Shown in pieces: positions 45,011-56,635 of a stretch of DNA of 64,000 bases. The DNA is from Cordylochernes scorpioides (taxonomy: Eukaryota > Arthropoda > Arachnida > Pseudoscorpiones > Chernetidae). The stretch covers positions 11,697,639-11,761,638 of the forward strand of contig CP092880.1 of the NCBI GenBank assembly GCA_030710605.1, in the 5' to 3' direction. A model generated the notes under the pieces. The model made no database searches. It was given only the letters and a program-made list of their open reading frames with translations, and had not been told where the DNA came from. The position numbers were made by a program, and so were the translations under genes. Each line of letters starts with the position of its first letter. Positions within the stretch are counted from its first letter, which is position 1.

Positions 45011-45135
45011 ACACTGATAGACAAAACTTAAGGAAGTTGTACCTTATAGCATATATATATCTCTCAGAGTTATTTTCTGAATCCCGATATATATATGCTA
45101 TAAGGTACAACTTCCTTAAGTTTTGTCTATCAGTG
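45011..45135. mobile_element. Palindromic Tc1-like mini-element
   Basis: ACACTGATAGACAAAACTTA and its complement are joined by a short centre (TCTCTCAGAGTTATTTTCTGA), with TA at both outer edges. The arms equal the 76-bp unit at 16022. Confidence 0.75.
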
Positions 45136-45775
45136 TAATCTTAACGTGAACAGAGAAGTGTGTACAAAGAAATAAATGTCTGACAATATCTACACCCAAC
45201 GTGTTATAAATGATTTGTTGTTGTTTTTAAAAGCATTAAAAACAAAAATAATAACGAGAAAAAATATATTTCTACCCAATAAATACATTTGTACATTCTT
45301 GAAATCCTTAAACATCATCTTATTTAAGTAGACTTCTAAATATAATGAACTATTGTGCCATATAGTATATGATAATTGAAGCTAATATTTGCGTATATTC
45401 AGTTTGTTTATTATAAAATAAAGTTTTGCTGTTTATCACTGAGTTAGAAAATATTAGGACGGCTGGAATTGAACTGGCGGAACTGCTAGGAGGGTTCACC
45501 ATTTATGTCCCAGGCACTTCCAATATTTTTTCATAGCAGTAAGAGCGTAGGCAATTATATATTTCTATGAAAATATAAATTCGAATATAAAAAGTGTATT
45601 TAATAAAGATAAGTGGCTTTTTTAGTGCATGAATATCACGCTCCGCATTTGTATCGAGGATGACTATGTTACATGATGATCTGTGCTTTTCTGAATTTTC
45701 AATTATAATTATAAATAGTCGTTTTAACTAGGTCGCAATCAAAATTTATATAAAAAACAAACATATAAACTCATA

Positions 45776-46106
45776 ATACATTATAAAGGATTGCGGCGTA
45801 TGATTATAAAACACTTAAAGTTGCACCGCATAAGTTTCTTTTCTGTGAAAAATCAATATTTATTTCAAAGAGAAATATTTACTATTTCTAACTTTTTTGG
45901 CTGAAGTATGAAAGGGTGAAAATATGAAGAGTAATGGCGAACGGAAAAATAAAAGTGTCCAGGGGCACTCCGTTCGCCATTACTCTTCATATTTTTCACC
46001 CTTTCATACTTCATCCAAAAAAGTTAGAAATAGTAAATATTTCTCTTTGAAATAAATATTGATTTTTCACAGAAAAGAAACTTATGCGGTGAAACTTTAA
46101 GTGTTT
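45776..46106. mobile_element. Foldback element 5, 141-bp arms
   Basis: A 12-base duplication TATAAACTCATA (45764-45775, 46107-46118), a left tail of about 29 bases, then nearly perfect arms 45805-45945 and 45969-46110 with a 23-base loop. Arms contain CACCGCATAAGTTTCTTTTC, AATATTTACTATTTCTAAC and GAAGAGTAATGGCGAACGG. Transcripts would form a long double strand. I see no hammerhead core in this one. Confidence 0.85.
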
Positions 46107-46464
46107 TATAAACTCATATTTACCTCGAGGATATTTTTGCGTGTGATATACAAAAGGAAAGTCTTTATTGCGTAGGTCAAAATAGGCGCTAAATCTAAAA
46201 TCTCTCTTTATGTTCGTTTTAAGATTCCATAAGAAGATTATGAAGAAACATATGAAGATATGATTATCAATACTCACGTTAAGAAACACACGTCTTACAG
46301 AAGCCATTCCTTGGTCAGATAAGATTTGAGGAAGAACACACACAAATCAAGACCCCTGCGCTAAGTCCAAATAATTTGAGGAGGGGGTGGGATCAGATGG
46401 GGTGAGATCCCCCGGGGGATTATAGCTGGAATTACCCCCAGCCATTTAACTCGGCGATGAATTA

Positions 46465-46945
46465 GGTTAGCCTCGTCTGCTTCAAGTCTTTCTCTGTACA
46501 TACCCTCTGTACCTTAGTAATAGACGTTAATTTAATTAAACATTGAATCAACTTGTAGATAGACAAATAGCCTTTATTCATAGTGATGGTCTCGCTGTGA
46601 AAATTCATAGAAGATTTTATACTATAAACCCACAATAGGAAATTAACAATATGGAAAGACGAATAGCTCTTTTTCATAACAATGATCTCACTGTACACAT
46701 TCATAGAAGATTTTATACTACGAACCTACAATAGGAAATTAACAATATAGAAAGACGAATAGCTCTTTTTCATAACAATGATCTCACTGTACACATTCAT
46801 AGAAAATTTTATACTATAAACCCACAATAGGGAATTAACAATATAGAAAGACGAATAGCTCTTTTTCATAACAATGATCTCACTTTAAACATTCATAGAA
46901 GATTTTATACTATGAACCTACAATAGGAAATTAACAATGAGTTCA
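46465..46945. repeat. 96-bp tandem repeat, five units
   Basis: Units repeat every 96 bp (46562, 46658, 46754, 46850) with GACGAATAGCTCTTTTTCAT, AACAATGATCTCACTGTA and CCTACAATAGGAAATTAAC. Confidence 0.92.
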
Positions 46946-47152
46946 TTTCTTTATTCAAACAAACAAATATGCAAAGTTTCCAGCAAATATATGCTCTCTA
47001 TTCTATAAGTTTAACATAATGATAGGTTATAAAAAACTCTAAAAACGTAAATAATATATAATTCATGGGTAGAATCTTGGTCCTCCAAAGCTTATACCCA
47101 TAGCTTTCCTAAATATTATAACCAAGATTGCATTCTTTAGTATATACACAAA

Positions 47153-47559
47153 CTAGCCGAATGACCCGGGCAACGCCCGTGTTTTACCCGATTGAATGTT
47201 TTTATTCAAATACTATTTGTTACAATTATAAATTGGCGCCTTAAATAAATGCATATATTAGTTAATAACTATAGCCTATGTGCTTTATCTGTCTATGTAC
47301 TGTTGGCTTCCGTAGGCGTCTCTTACTGGGAAAAAGAAAGAGAGGATTCCATTTGGTTATTAACTAATATATGCATTTATTTAAGGAGCGACCCGCTCCA
47401 ACACAATAGTTACAAAACGAAAAAGCGAGTGGGGGGGGGGGGGGGGGGGGGCAAAGGTGGCGTGATCGTAGCCGACCAATAGGAGGGCGCCATTCCAAAA
47501 AAAAAGCAAACGGTGACAGAGATGACTGATGAAGAATGACGCTCGTAACTGTATATAGA
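47153..47559 (-). mobile_element. Helitron-like element, family H1, minus strand
   Basis: 3' end complement CTAGCCGAATGACCCGGGCA at 47153, with hairpin CGGGCAACGCCCG; 5' end complement GTATATAGA at 47559. Internal G run (47431-47451). Same body as 14704-15072 and 50122-50578. Confidence 0.75.
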
Positions 47560-47824
47560 ATTCGCCCAATACAGTATTAGGACTCTAAAAACGGGACTGT
47601 TATAATGAATTGACGAAACTGCTGGGAGATTTCACCACTAATCAGCCAAGTCCACCCAACATTATTCATCGTAGTAACGTCAGTAGAATGTTTGTTTTAT
47701 TTGGAAAAGAAGAAAAATTCATGCTTAATGGTTTTATTCCTTACATAATCATTATCCGTGTCATTTTGCCTTTGTTGCAAAACACGTCCGCACAGTTGGC
47801 TTCAAAAACCATATATTTGTTTTA
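47560..47824. repeat. Family B remnant
   Basis: AATACAGTATTAGGACTC, ATTGACGAAACTGCTGGGAG, CACCACTAATCAGCCAAG, CATCGTAGTAACGTCAGTAG. The core words are mutated (CTAATCA). Confidence 0.55.
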
Positions 47825-48035
47825 TATTGCCACGTGGAAAATTAGGGAAGACAAAAACTTCAGGAGGAAACAAAATTTATTTCAGGCAAGGACAAACTAA
47901 GCAAGGTAAACAAAAGATAAGCCACGAGGGAAATTCACAGAGTCGCAAGATATAAAAATAAAAATGACCACTCTGTTAATAAAAAAATAATAAATTTAAT
48001 AAATACTATGTTACATAAATAAAATTGATAAATAC
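47825..48035 (+). repeat. Dispersed repeat family C
   Basis: ATTGCCACGTGGAAAATTAG, ACTTCAGGAGGAAACAAAAT, ATGACCACTCTGTTAAT. See 17040-17230. Confidence 0.7.
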
Positions 48036-48299
48036 CATGTTACAATATATAATTGTGTTGATATATATTTTTTATCATTTCATCTAACTAACTTGTACTC
48101 TGTAAATATTTTAAATATCTTTTTTTCTTTTCTTTCAAAATATTCGCTTATCTTTAAAGTGCAAGTGTCCCTAGGGGAACTTAGCGCTCTAAGTCGAAAT
48201 TAAGAATTTTGACTTTGTTAGTCAAGAGCGGTTTTGATTTCAAGTAATTAATAAAGATTTCATTTAATATTATGAATTTACTATATAGGTGTGTTTATC

Positions 48300-48725
48300 T
48301 GGTAAAGTTACTGAATAGATGACATTTTTACTATTGATGGAAATCTTGCCGGGAGGATACTGATCTATAAAAAGGTAAAAGTCATATCTTCCGTCAAAAC
48401 AAGATTCATCTATTGACCGTTTAGTGTGTCGGCAGGATTTCCATCTATATTTTGGCCATGGATTTGGCCTAGCCATTTTACCAGCTATACACCTCTTTGG
48501 TAGATTGTGAAGATACCATTGGATCTCTCTTGTGGATATCAAAGAATAAAATCCACCCAATGCTGACGAGGATCATTATCCCGAAACCATGGTTTCCAGG
48601 TGAATGCTTCTCAGTTTGTCAAAGCTAGTGTTGTGGCTTTGTCACCGACCCGAGAACCGCTAGTTTGCGGCGACAGTCAATAGATGGCGTCTAGTTTTGA
48701 CGCCTATTTTTACGCGGAAGATGTT
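48300..48725 (+). mobile_element. Hammerhead family HB, plus strand
   Basis: TACACCTCTTTGGTAGATTG, GTGAAGATACCATTGGATC, a hammerhead at 48563-48594, GCTTCTCAGTTTGTCAAAGC, GGCGACAGTCAATAGATGG and GACGCCTATTTTTACG. Confidence 0.75.
48563..48594 (+). ncRNA. Hammerhead ribozyme copy, family HB, stems eroded
   Basis: CTGACGA (48563-48569), stem II GGATCATTATCC plus one bulged C, GAA, palindromic ACCATGGT, T at the cleavage position. Core bases intact; stem I survives only as CACC/GGTG beyond an internal loop. Confidence 0.45.
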
Positions 48726-49544
48726 ACCTTTATTTTTATAGATATTTACTATTATTGCGCCCAAACAGAGACTTTTGTATGTTTCTCTTGCTCTTTAAGC
48801 TATAGAGTTCTACTCGATGTAAATATATTTGTGAAATTTATCTATCTACTCATCTCTTTGAATTTACCATTTGAATCCACGTAGATGACTCAATGTTTCA
48901 TTTATGTGTATTTTTCATTATGATAGGATATAAATATGGATGTTTAAGAAAGTTTTTCCTGTGTTTTCTGTTCTCGAAATAGCTGGTGAGAAGATTGGTT
49001 TCAAGAAATCCACATTGATGTTCGGTGTTTAAAGAGAGCGAAGTTGTTTCTCTAAATACGCCCTAGTCTATCATCCATCATGTGCCATTGACTGATTTAG
49101 CTCTTCCCTTCTGGGCAACTCTACGGACCATCGATTCTCTGATCTACTAGCTGGTCAAATACCAATATTTATACTTACAATACTTCTTCTTCATTAGAGG
49201 AACATTACAAACTTTTCATGTGATCTACAATATTTTGTAAATTAAATTTACTGTGCAATAAATTGATAAAAAGGGAGAAATCTCTCGAAATATTTTGAGA
49301 AAATTGTTTTTTTACTTCACAGATCCATGTACGCCCTTTTATATATAAACAAGAATTGTTAATAAGTCACTTCAACCTCCTTTACTCTTTATTTTTTGAC
49401 GTTACCACGACCCTCTGTCTTTTTTTTTTTTTTTTTTCAAAGAAAACTATTTACATGAAGTTATCAGTTGTCAATTTACATCTTTTGTCCACACTATTCC
49501 CGATATTTATTGATTATAATTTCTTTATATATCTATAATTTCTT
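48726..49544. other. No supported gene
   Basis: A+T-rich unique sequence with a T run (49420-49438). Short frames only. Confidence 0.4.
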
Positions 49545-49596
49545 GATTTCTCAAGAAGCCTCTGGGACCAAAAGGTTTTTGGTTGCAGAGGTAAAG

Positions 49597-49636
49597 CTAT
49601 GCTGACGAAGGCCAACAGCCCGAAATGCGTTCGTAG
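49597..49636 (+). ncRNA. Hammerhead ribozyme motif, family A'
   Basis: Stem I CTATG/CGTAG (one G-U), core CTGACGA (49602-49608), stem II AGGC-CAACA-GCCC (outer pair lost), core GAA, stem III ATGCGT, T at the cleavage site. Relative to 28618, one stem I pair changed C-G to T-A on both sides, a compensatory change. Confidence 0.55.
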
Positions 49637-49713
49637 TTGTCTTGATTTATCAAGAAAATCAGTTAGCCAAATATCAAGAGACAGGTTAAATCAATGTTTA
49701 GTTGAATTCTGTT

Positions 49714-49729
49714 CCACTAGATGGCGCTC
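49714..49729 (+). promoter_or_regulatory. CTCF-consensus-like site in a repeat
   Basis: CCACTAGATGGCGCTC, identical to 31886-31901; a full match to CCASYAGRKGGCRSYV. Confidence 0.45.
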
Positions 49730-49849
49730 TGCCATCTAAATAACGCCCATATTAGTGGTCAGGATATGCCTACTTTGTTTTTAATATCAACATCTGATCT
49801 TTTTTTTTTTTTTTTTATTTTTCACATATTTATTATTGTTAGATAGTAA

Positions 49850-50040
49850 AATGGCATATACTGGATTGAATAAAAGATTTATTAGCCAATATTTCGGTTG
49901 GCTGAACGCCAAACCTTTATCAAGACATTACATTTTTGTATAAACAAACTCAGCGCCGCATAGTGTTATAATATCAGAGTTGGAATAATTTTTAAAATAC
50001 AAAGTAGGTGGGGGAAATTTGTGCATGTAAAAATTATTAT
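49850..50040 (-). mobile_element. Family D fragment
   Basis: GCATATACTGGATTGAATAA, TTAGCCAATATTTCGGTTGG, CGCCAAACCTTTATCAAG and AACTCAGCGCCGCATAG. On the minus strand CTTGATAAAGGTTTGGCG...CCAACCGAAATATTGG is hammerhead-like with a full GAAA. Confidence 0.6.
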
Positions 50041-50121
50041 AAAAGTTACATCAGAATGTTCTATTTTCAAAATTTATAATTGTATTTAAATATATCGAAG
50101 CACTGAACGCTTTATGCATAT

Positions 50122-50578
50122 TCTATATACAGTTACGAGCGTCATCAATTCTTCATCTCTTAATTCTTCATCTCTTAATCATTCACCTCTGTCACCGTTT
50201 GCTTTTTTTTTTGGAATGGCGCCCTCCTATTGGTTGTCTACGATCACGCCACCTTTGCCCCCCTCCCCCCATCATGCCCCCCCCCCCCCCCCCCCCCCCA
50301 CTCGCTATTTCATCTTTGTAACTATTGTGTTGGAGCGGGTCGCTCCCTAAATAAATGCATATATTAGATAATAACCAAATGGAATCCTCTCCTTCTTTTT
50401 CCCAGTAAGAGACGCCTACGGAAGCCAACAGTACATAGACAGATAAAGCACATAGGCTATAGTTATTAACTAACATATGCAATTATTTAAGGCGCCAAAT
50501 TATAATTGTAACAAATAGTATTTGAATCAAAACATTCAATCGGGTAAAACACGGGCGTTGCCCGGGTCATTCGGCTAG
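50122..50578 (+). mobile_element. Helitron-like element, family H1, reference copy
   Basis: 5' TCTATATACAGTTACGAGCG; 3' hairpin ACGGGCGTTGCCCGG, then CATTCGGCTAG, followed by T. Internal C run (50278-50299) at the same place as the G run of the 47153 copy. No Rep/helicase. Confidence 0.78.
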
Positions 50579-51067
50579 TATATATATATATACGCTAGTA
50601 AACATTATAGGATTGATTTTTTTTCCTTGAAAAGGGCGACAACACAAGATTACCGAAAAACGAAGATTTAAAGAATATAAGAAGATGAAGGGACTTATTA
50701 ATAATATTATTTTCATTTCCCTACTGGGTAGAAATATCATCAACATTTAAAATGATTTTGAATTTGATTTTTGAAATATTTTTATACATAGTTTCGAAAA
50801 CTGCAAATCATAAATCGCAGAAAGGCCAAGAAAAAATAGTTTTAATTATAAAAAGAGAAATTATCAATAAATAGTATTAATTTTTATATACAGATGGCGC
50901 TCAATTCTTTTTTTTTTTTTCATATTTAATTGGAACCTAGCCGATTTTTTTATGAATTGTTGGAGGCGGATCATTGCTTGATTCTTTACGCTTCATGTAT
51001 TTGTGCATTTATTTACAATGTCCTAAACTCGTATGTCGATAAACGTAGTTTATTAAAATAATTTTTT

Positions 51068-51450
51068 AATTAAAAAGGCATATATTGGATCAAAATATTA
51101 TTTATTTTACCAATTTTATTTGAAAAAAAATCTTTTTACACATAGTACAAATAATTGTAAATATAAAATAGGTGTTATTGTTATTTGTCAAAATATTCAC
51201 ACCCTTATTTTACAAAATTTATTTTGTCCCTAATATAAATGTATATATCATATTTTCCCTCCCCATTGAATATAAGCAAAATTATTTTTAAAACTTAATT
51301 CTGTTGACGTTATGTGGCGCTGAGTTTGTTGTTAACACACATTAAAATGTTATAATACCTTGATAAAGGTTGGCATTCAGCCAACTGAAATATTGGTAAA
51401 ATAAATGATATTTTGATCTGATATATTCCTTTTTAATTAAAGATTTATGG
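51068..51450. mobile_element. Family D inverted-repeat element
   Basis: Inverted ends GGCATATATTGGATCAAAAT (51076) and ATTTTGATCTGATATATTCC; inside GTTATGTGGCGCTGAGTTTG and CCTTGATAAAGGTTGGCATT...AACTGAAATATTGG. Confidence 0.65.
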
Positions 51451-54400
51451 ATTGCTCTATTTTCAAAATTAAAATAAATGTATCGAAGAATTTATCCTAA
51501 GTGCCGGATATATAAGTAGAACAACCTAATGCTATATCAAAGCGGTATGTTAGACTATATTAACGAAACTGCTTGGAGTGTTCCATCTAGAGAACCCAAT
51601 ATGTATCTTAGCAATGTTATTAGGAAGTTGTTTATATTGTCATCGTATAAATATTTTCTTGATTTTGAATCTTTCTCGATATGTAAATTTTATGTTGGAC
51701 ATTATAAATACTTTTATACAACGTTGAATCTTTCTAAATATTCAAATTATTGTACTTTTAATTTTAGTCAGTTTGTTACTTTTCTATCCTATATTGTTTT
51801 GGACATTGATTAAAAATTTCTCCCGTAAGAATCTTCGTAACCATATTGTAGAGTAGAAATCAAGCCTTGAAATATCCTAAGATGTAAAAGTATTTATTGA
51901 TGACGTCACCGCGACAAGTCGACAATTATTCAGCATTCAGACATATAAGTCAGCAAAGCTATCTACAGCTAGGGAATCTTAAGCAATCAAGCAAAGAAAT
52001 ATTTTAAAGATGATTTCACAAATACAGAGTAATATATATTTTTATAATCTGTTGAATATTTTCATTGAATAATATTAAATTAAATAAAATATTTCTTCGC
52101 CACAATATAAAGGGAAAATTCGCGCTAAATAGTTGCAATAATCATACACAGATGACGAACTATTCCCTTATATTTGAAACATGGTTCGGAAAACCCGTTA
52201 TATCGAATTCCATTGTAAAAATATACAAATTACTGAAAAATAGAGGCATGCAATATTTATTTATCAGACGACTCCTTTTACGCATGACCTCGTTAACCGT
52301 TCCACCCAGTAAATTCTAACCGTCCAATTCATGTTGATAGTATTCCATTGAAAACTCTTCTATTATCAATAAAACAAAATATAGTAAAACTGCTTTATTG
52401 GCAGCATACAAATTTTGCGATATATTTTCCCATCACATACAACACAACACACACAACGAACACAACACAGAAGGAATTGTAGAAAAATGATTTTATTAAT
52501 ATTTTTCATGTATTAAAGCATCAATCTAAAAGGTTTTCGTTATTGCTAATAAGTGAACGCTGTTATTAGAATAGGTTTAAGCCATACTTATTTTTTAATA
52601 CGATTAAAATATTGAGAAATGAATGATTTTAGCTTCTCTAAAATAGCTTTTAACATTCATTTTTATAAATATTTTATTACTTTCTTATTACACAAAAATA
52701 TAGGAGGCTGGGCTAAATATTTTATAATTAAACAATATTGCCAATCAAATACAATCCTTATATATTTATGTTACTAATACATCTAATAAACGATTTTTTA
52801 AAGAATTCATAAAAATTATTTTAAATTTTTATATTTCATATTTTATAAAGAGAAGAATTTGACTATTTCAAACAAATATATGTACTTTTCTATATAGAGA
52901 GGTTTTGTATTTTATTCTCAATAACAAAAAAAAAACACACAATGCATTAAAAATGTAATAATTTAATATTTAAAAATAGTTTTATTGTTAATATTGTAGA
53001 AAATATACTGGAAGAATGTTCGATGTTAGAATTATTGATTTAAAAAATTAAATACCAGCCATAGTGAGAATATATCTTTTGATGTTATTATAAAATCATT
53101 TTTGTTCGGTAAAAAAGTAATTTTTTTAATTTCAATTAGTATATTTTAAACCTTATTTTATACGTTTTTAAGATATAATGTTGACTTTGCTTAGAATTAT
53201 TTAAAGAAACTGATTCCAAGAATTATAATTAAACATTATATTTATTTATTGATTAACAAGAGAAAGAACAAAATATAAAAGAGAAATTAATATTAAAACA
53301 AAGGAACTTTTTTTTTCTTACCGTTAGCGCCTATTTACTTGTGATCTTACACATACTCTGTGGGAACAAGTAATCAATTAAAATATATATACAAAATATA
53401 ATTTGTAGGTTTAATAACGATAATGTAACGTTTAATAACGATACTTTAGGGAGTTTTTATATCAAAATATTTAGTTTATAAAAACATTTTCGAATTTAAT
53501 CAATATTTTTTAACACCTTTCCATTTCAACTTTTTTATCCATAATATCGCATCAACCTATTCCAAGTGTAAATGACATTCGTGGGATAAAATAGTAATGA
53601 AATTTACAATGTGAAAAGCTTGATACCGAAAATATCGAATATAATCGTAAAATATTAAAATTAACTTCAACCTATTGTCTTTTTATTTTGATTTAAAATA
53701 TTGTTTTAAATTTTTACAATTATGACATCTAAAATAAAATGTGGACTTAAATTTCAAAACGTCTTAAACGTAAATGTTTTTCTTATCTCGAAAAATATTT
53801 TCTTCTTCTTTCTTATCTTCACTCAATCACACTAATGTATCAAGCTTGTAAAGCTTGAGAATTTTGATGGTATCTGCCGGGGAAGAGTAGAGTCAATACA
53901 GTCAATAATTTGTAATATTGTCTTAAGTGTTGAACCCCTTTTATAAAAACAAAATTTAAAAAAATATATCTTATTCAAATTTAAGTGTCCCTAATAGGAT
54001 CAAAAAGTATATATACAAATAACACATTAAATGTAATAAACATAATATAACCGAAATATAAATTATTATGGGAAAATCTAACAGGAAATTATTATTGTAA
54101 TATTGCAGAAAAATATTTTCATAAAATAACTCATTGGTAGGGGTAATATTTATCAAATCATTAATTAGAATATACAAAAAAAAAGTTATTATTGAAAGAG
54201 AGAAAATATATATATTTTTTAAATAGAGAATAATAATATTAAGAAAATTATTTAAAGATAAACTTTTCAAATTTTATCTAATTATGTATTCAACCAATAA
54301 AAAATCTATTAAAACCACTCCAGCTAAATTGAATGGCAAACGATCAATTTGAAAAAGAAAATATACATATTTCAATAAACTAAGCTATTTCCTATCAATT

Positions 54401-55913
54401 TAAATCATTTTTTATAATAGGATTATATTAAAACCGCTCAAAGAAAACTAATAACAATAATAAAAATGATTTTATCTCAAAAATTATATAGCTATGGAAA
54501 ATTTATTTCATAGAGAATAAACACAACGCGTTCGGCAACCCTGAAACCATTTTCGCAGCAGCCGATCGATGTTGAATGGCTGCCTTAATGATATGGGAGG
54601 TTTGTGTAAATAAGTTCTAACTAAGACTGAGATTGCAGGAATGGGGAGATGTATGTAAATTTAAAGCTTTAACTCGGCCCTGCTGTAGTTTTATCCTAAG
54701 CCTGAGTATTCCTTAGAAACAGCGATGATGGAAAAATGAAAGATTCATGTCATGGTATGTCCTCATGTATCATAATGTTGGGGTGTTTAGGATCTTATGT
54801 AAGAATTTATGGCACATTTTTATTCCTCCTTCCTTATTTTGGGGGGTTTGTTTTATAAATAATATATATAAGCGGTTTAAATGGTAGTAAAAAATGAAAT
54901 ATAGTAAATGCAATATATATTTTGAAACAAAGTAGCTTTTGAAATTATATTTTTATATAACAATCATATATTCATATGATAATTATACATTTTAAACTTT
55001 ATATAACAATAAAATATGTTTATATACTTTCTGAAAATTATGAACAAAGATTTATCACAATTTTATATCGAAAAAGGTGATAGTTTGATTTCAAAAAACA
55101 AACGATTTTTAAAAATTATATAGATAATAAAAGTTTAGAAAATTTGTTTTTTTTTTTCCAATTAAATAAAAACTATTTTCATTGTTTATATAAAATATAT
55201 ATTATTTTAAAATTAAACACCGTTAGCAAATCGAATTACTTAATATATTTTTAAAACTTATATTATCTATTAATTATTATATATTATCTTATTAATAAAA
55301 GCTTTAAATGAGTATATAAATATTTCTCAGTATATACGACTAAATTGAAATTTATTTGCTTTAGATAAACATATTTCGATAGAATATTGAAATTTTTATT
55401 AGTTTTTTAAAATAAATATTATATTTCAGTAATTAAATGCGGTTATATTTACTGAGTAAATTTATTTTATCTTTTTAATGGGGCCATTTCTATACTCGAT
55501 TAATAATAAGAGGAAGAATTATTTTTATTATGAAAATATTTGAACGAAATCTACCTGTTTAAAAAGTTAATATATGTTAAATAATTCTCTTTACTTTTCA
55601 TCTACGCTGTTAAGATTTATTTACCTTGATTTCACAAAAATATTAAACTTTATTTTTGATCAAAAGTTATTTATATTATTAAAAAGAAGGTTATGAAAAA
55701 ACGATAGAAATCTGGAATACCTCGAAATTATTCACTTCTATCTGTGTTTACGTTTCTATAATAAAAATATAGAAATATAAAAATTGCCAAAATCATTTTT
55801 ACAAAATCTAATAAATTAGAAAATATATCTGTGCGCTTCCAAAAATAAATAAAAATATTTCCAAACGAAACTAAATCTAGTCTCAAACTATGCTATTTAG
55901 TATTCTTTTTCAG
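51451..55913. other. Unique A+T-rich region; possible conserved island at 54530-54800
   Basis: Few of the window's repeats enter this 4.4-kb stretch; one exception is 53800-53910, related to 17220-17340 (ATCAAGCTTGTAAAGCTTG). No ORF above about 100 codons. The subregion 54530-54800 (GCAGCCGATCGATGTTGAAT, AATGATATGGGAGGTTTGTG) has higher complexity than its flanks and could be a conserved non-coding element or a decayed exon. Confidence 0.35.
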
Positions 55914-56078
55914 CACGTTATCAAACAAACTAAGCCTAGGATGTCGAGGTCATATAATTGGAATGTCATTTCTGTTTGCTCGTCTGACAAGAATAGGCTG
56001 GCTTCCAATTTCGCTGGGGATGCAGGAAATCTGGAAGCGCCTCACGTCTCTGCTGTTTCCACTGCGAGCTGTCATTGA
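55914..56078 (+). CDS. Candidate terminal exon
   Basis: A strong acceptor (TATTCTTTTTCAG|CAC at 55913/55914) precedes a frame open to TGA at 56076. The 54 residues are polar (SRSYNWNVISVCSSDKNRL, then small residues to the end). The local G+C rise covers 55990-56160. Incoming phase would be 0. No domain recognised; could be a cytoplasmic tail or chance. The same-strand candidates at 39446, 57216 and 60008 need not be one gene. Confidence 0.3.
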   Translation, partial: HVIKQTKPRMSRSYNWNVISVCSSDKNRLASNFAGDAGNLEAPHVSAVSTASCH

Positions 56079-56635
56079 TTTGAAATAACTAAATTACCAG
56101 CGATGGCCACTGGTCACCATGGCTACCGCCACTTTATAGCTGACCTCTGGTCCAGCTCTTGTCAGAATCACTCTATTGAATGATTTATTCCTTTCGGCAT
56201 TAGGTGCTCCCACATCTTTGGGGACCAATTATCCTCGACATGCTTCTTTTTTATATTTCGTGTTTGTGTTGCCATTCTTTTATTTCTATATATTGATGCT
56301 ATGTGGTGATAGTTTGATGGATACAATAGTGATAGAATAAGTCTATTTTTGATAGTTTTGATAGATTTGTTTGAATTTTTATTTACCGCAAAATAATATA
56401 TATATTTTGCAAAATAATGCGAAAAGGTTTGGTAAATTTTTGAAACTAAATATGCCACGTATAAACAAACATCATAAAAATATTATTAGGTAACGTATAA
56501 TACAGAATTACTTCTTTTCGACATCTTTGGCGCAAACACATAAAACTGTTGTAGCAAATATAGTCGAATTTGAATCTTTAAATTTGAAAATAATATTTTG
56601 TACTGTAATCCTCTCTCTATTTCTCTCTCTCCCTT

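Larger units (their letters stand above)
49545..49790 (+). mobile_element. Family A' repeat, complete
   Basis: TTTCTCAAGAAGCCTCTGGGAC, GGTTGCAGAGGTAAAGC, hammerhead 49597-49636, TTGATTTATCAAG, CCAAATATCAAGAGACAGG, the CTCF-like box, GCCATCTAAATAACGCCC and GGTCAGGATATGCC. Reference copy for 22675, 27417 and 31845. Confidence 0.75.

Noticed and set aside
14800-50482. Similar frame beginning MHxLVNNYSLCALSVYVLLASVG in three places (14800, 47249, 50482 minus)
   Set aside because: The frame lies in three copies of one Helitron-like element, antisense to it; conservation follows from copy similarity, and one end is a homopolymer run.
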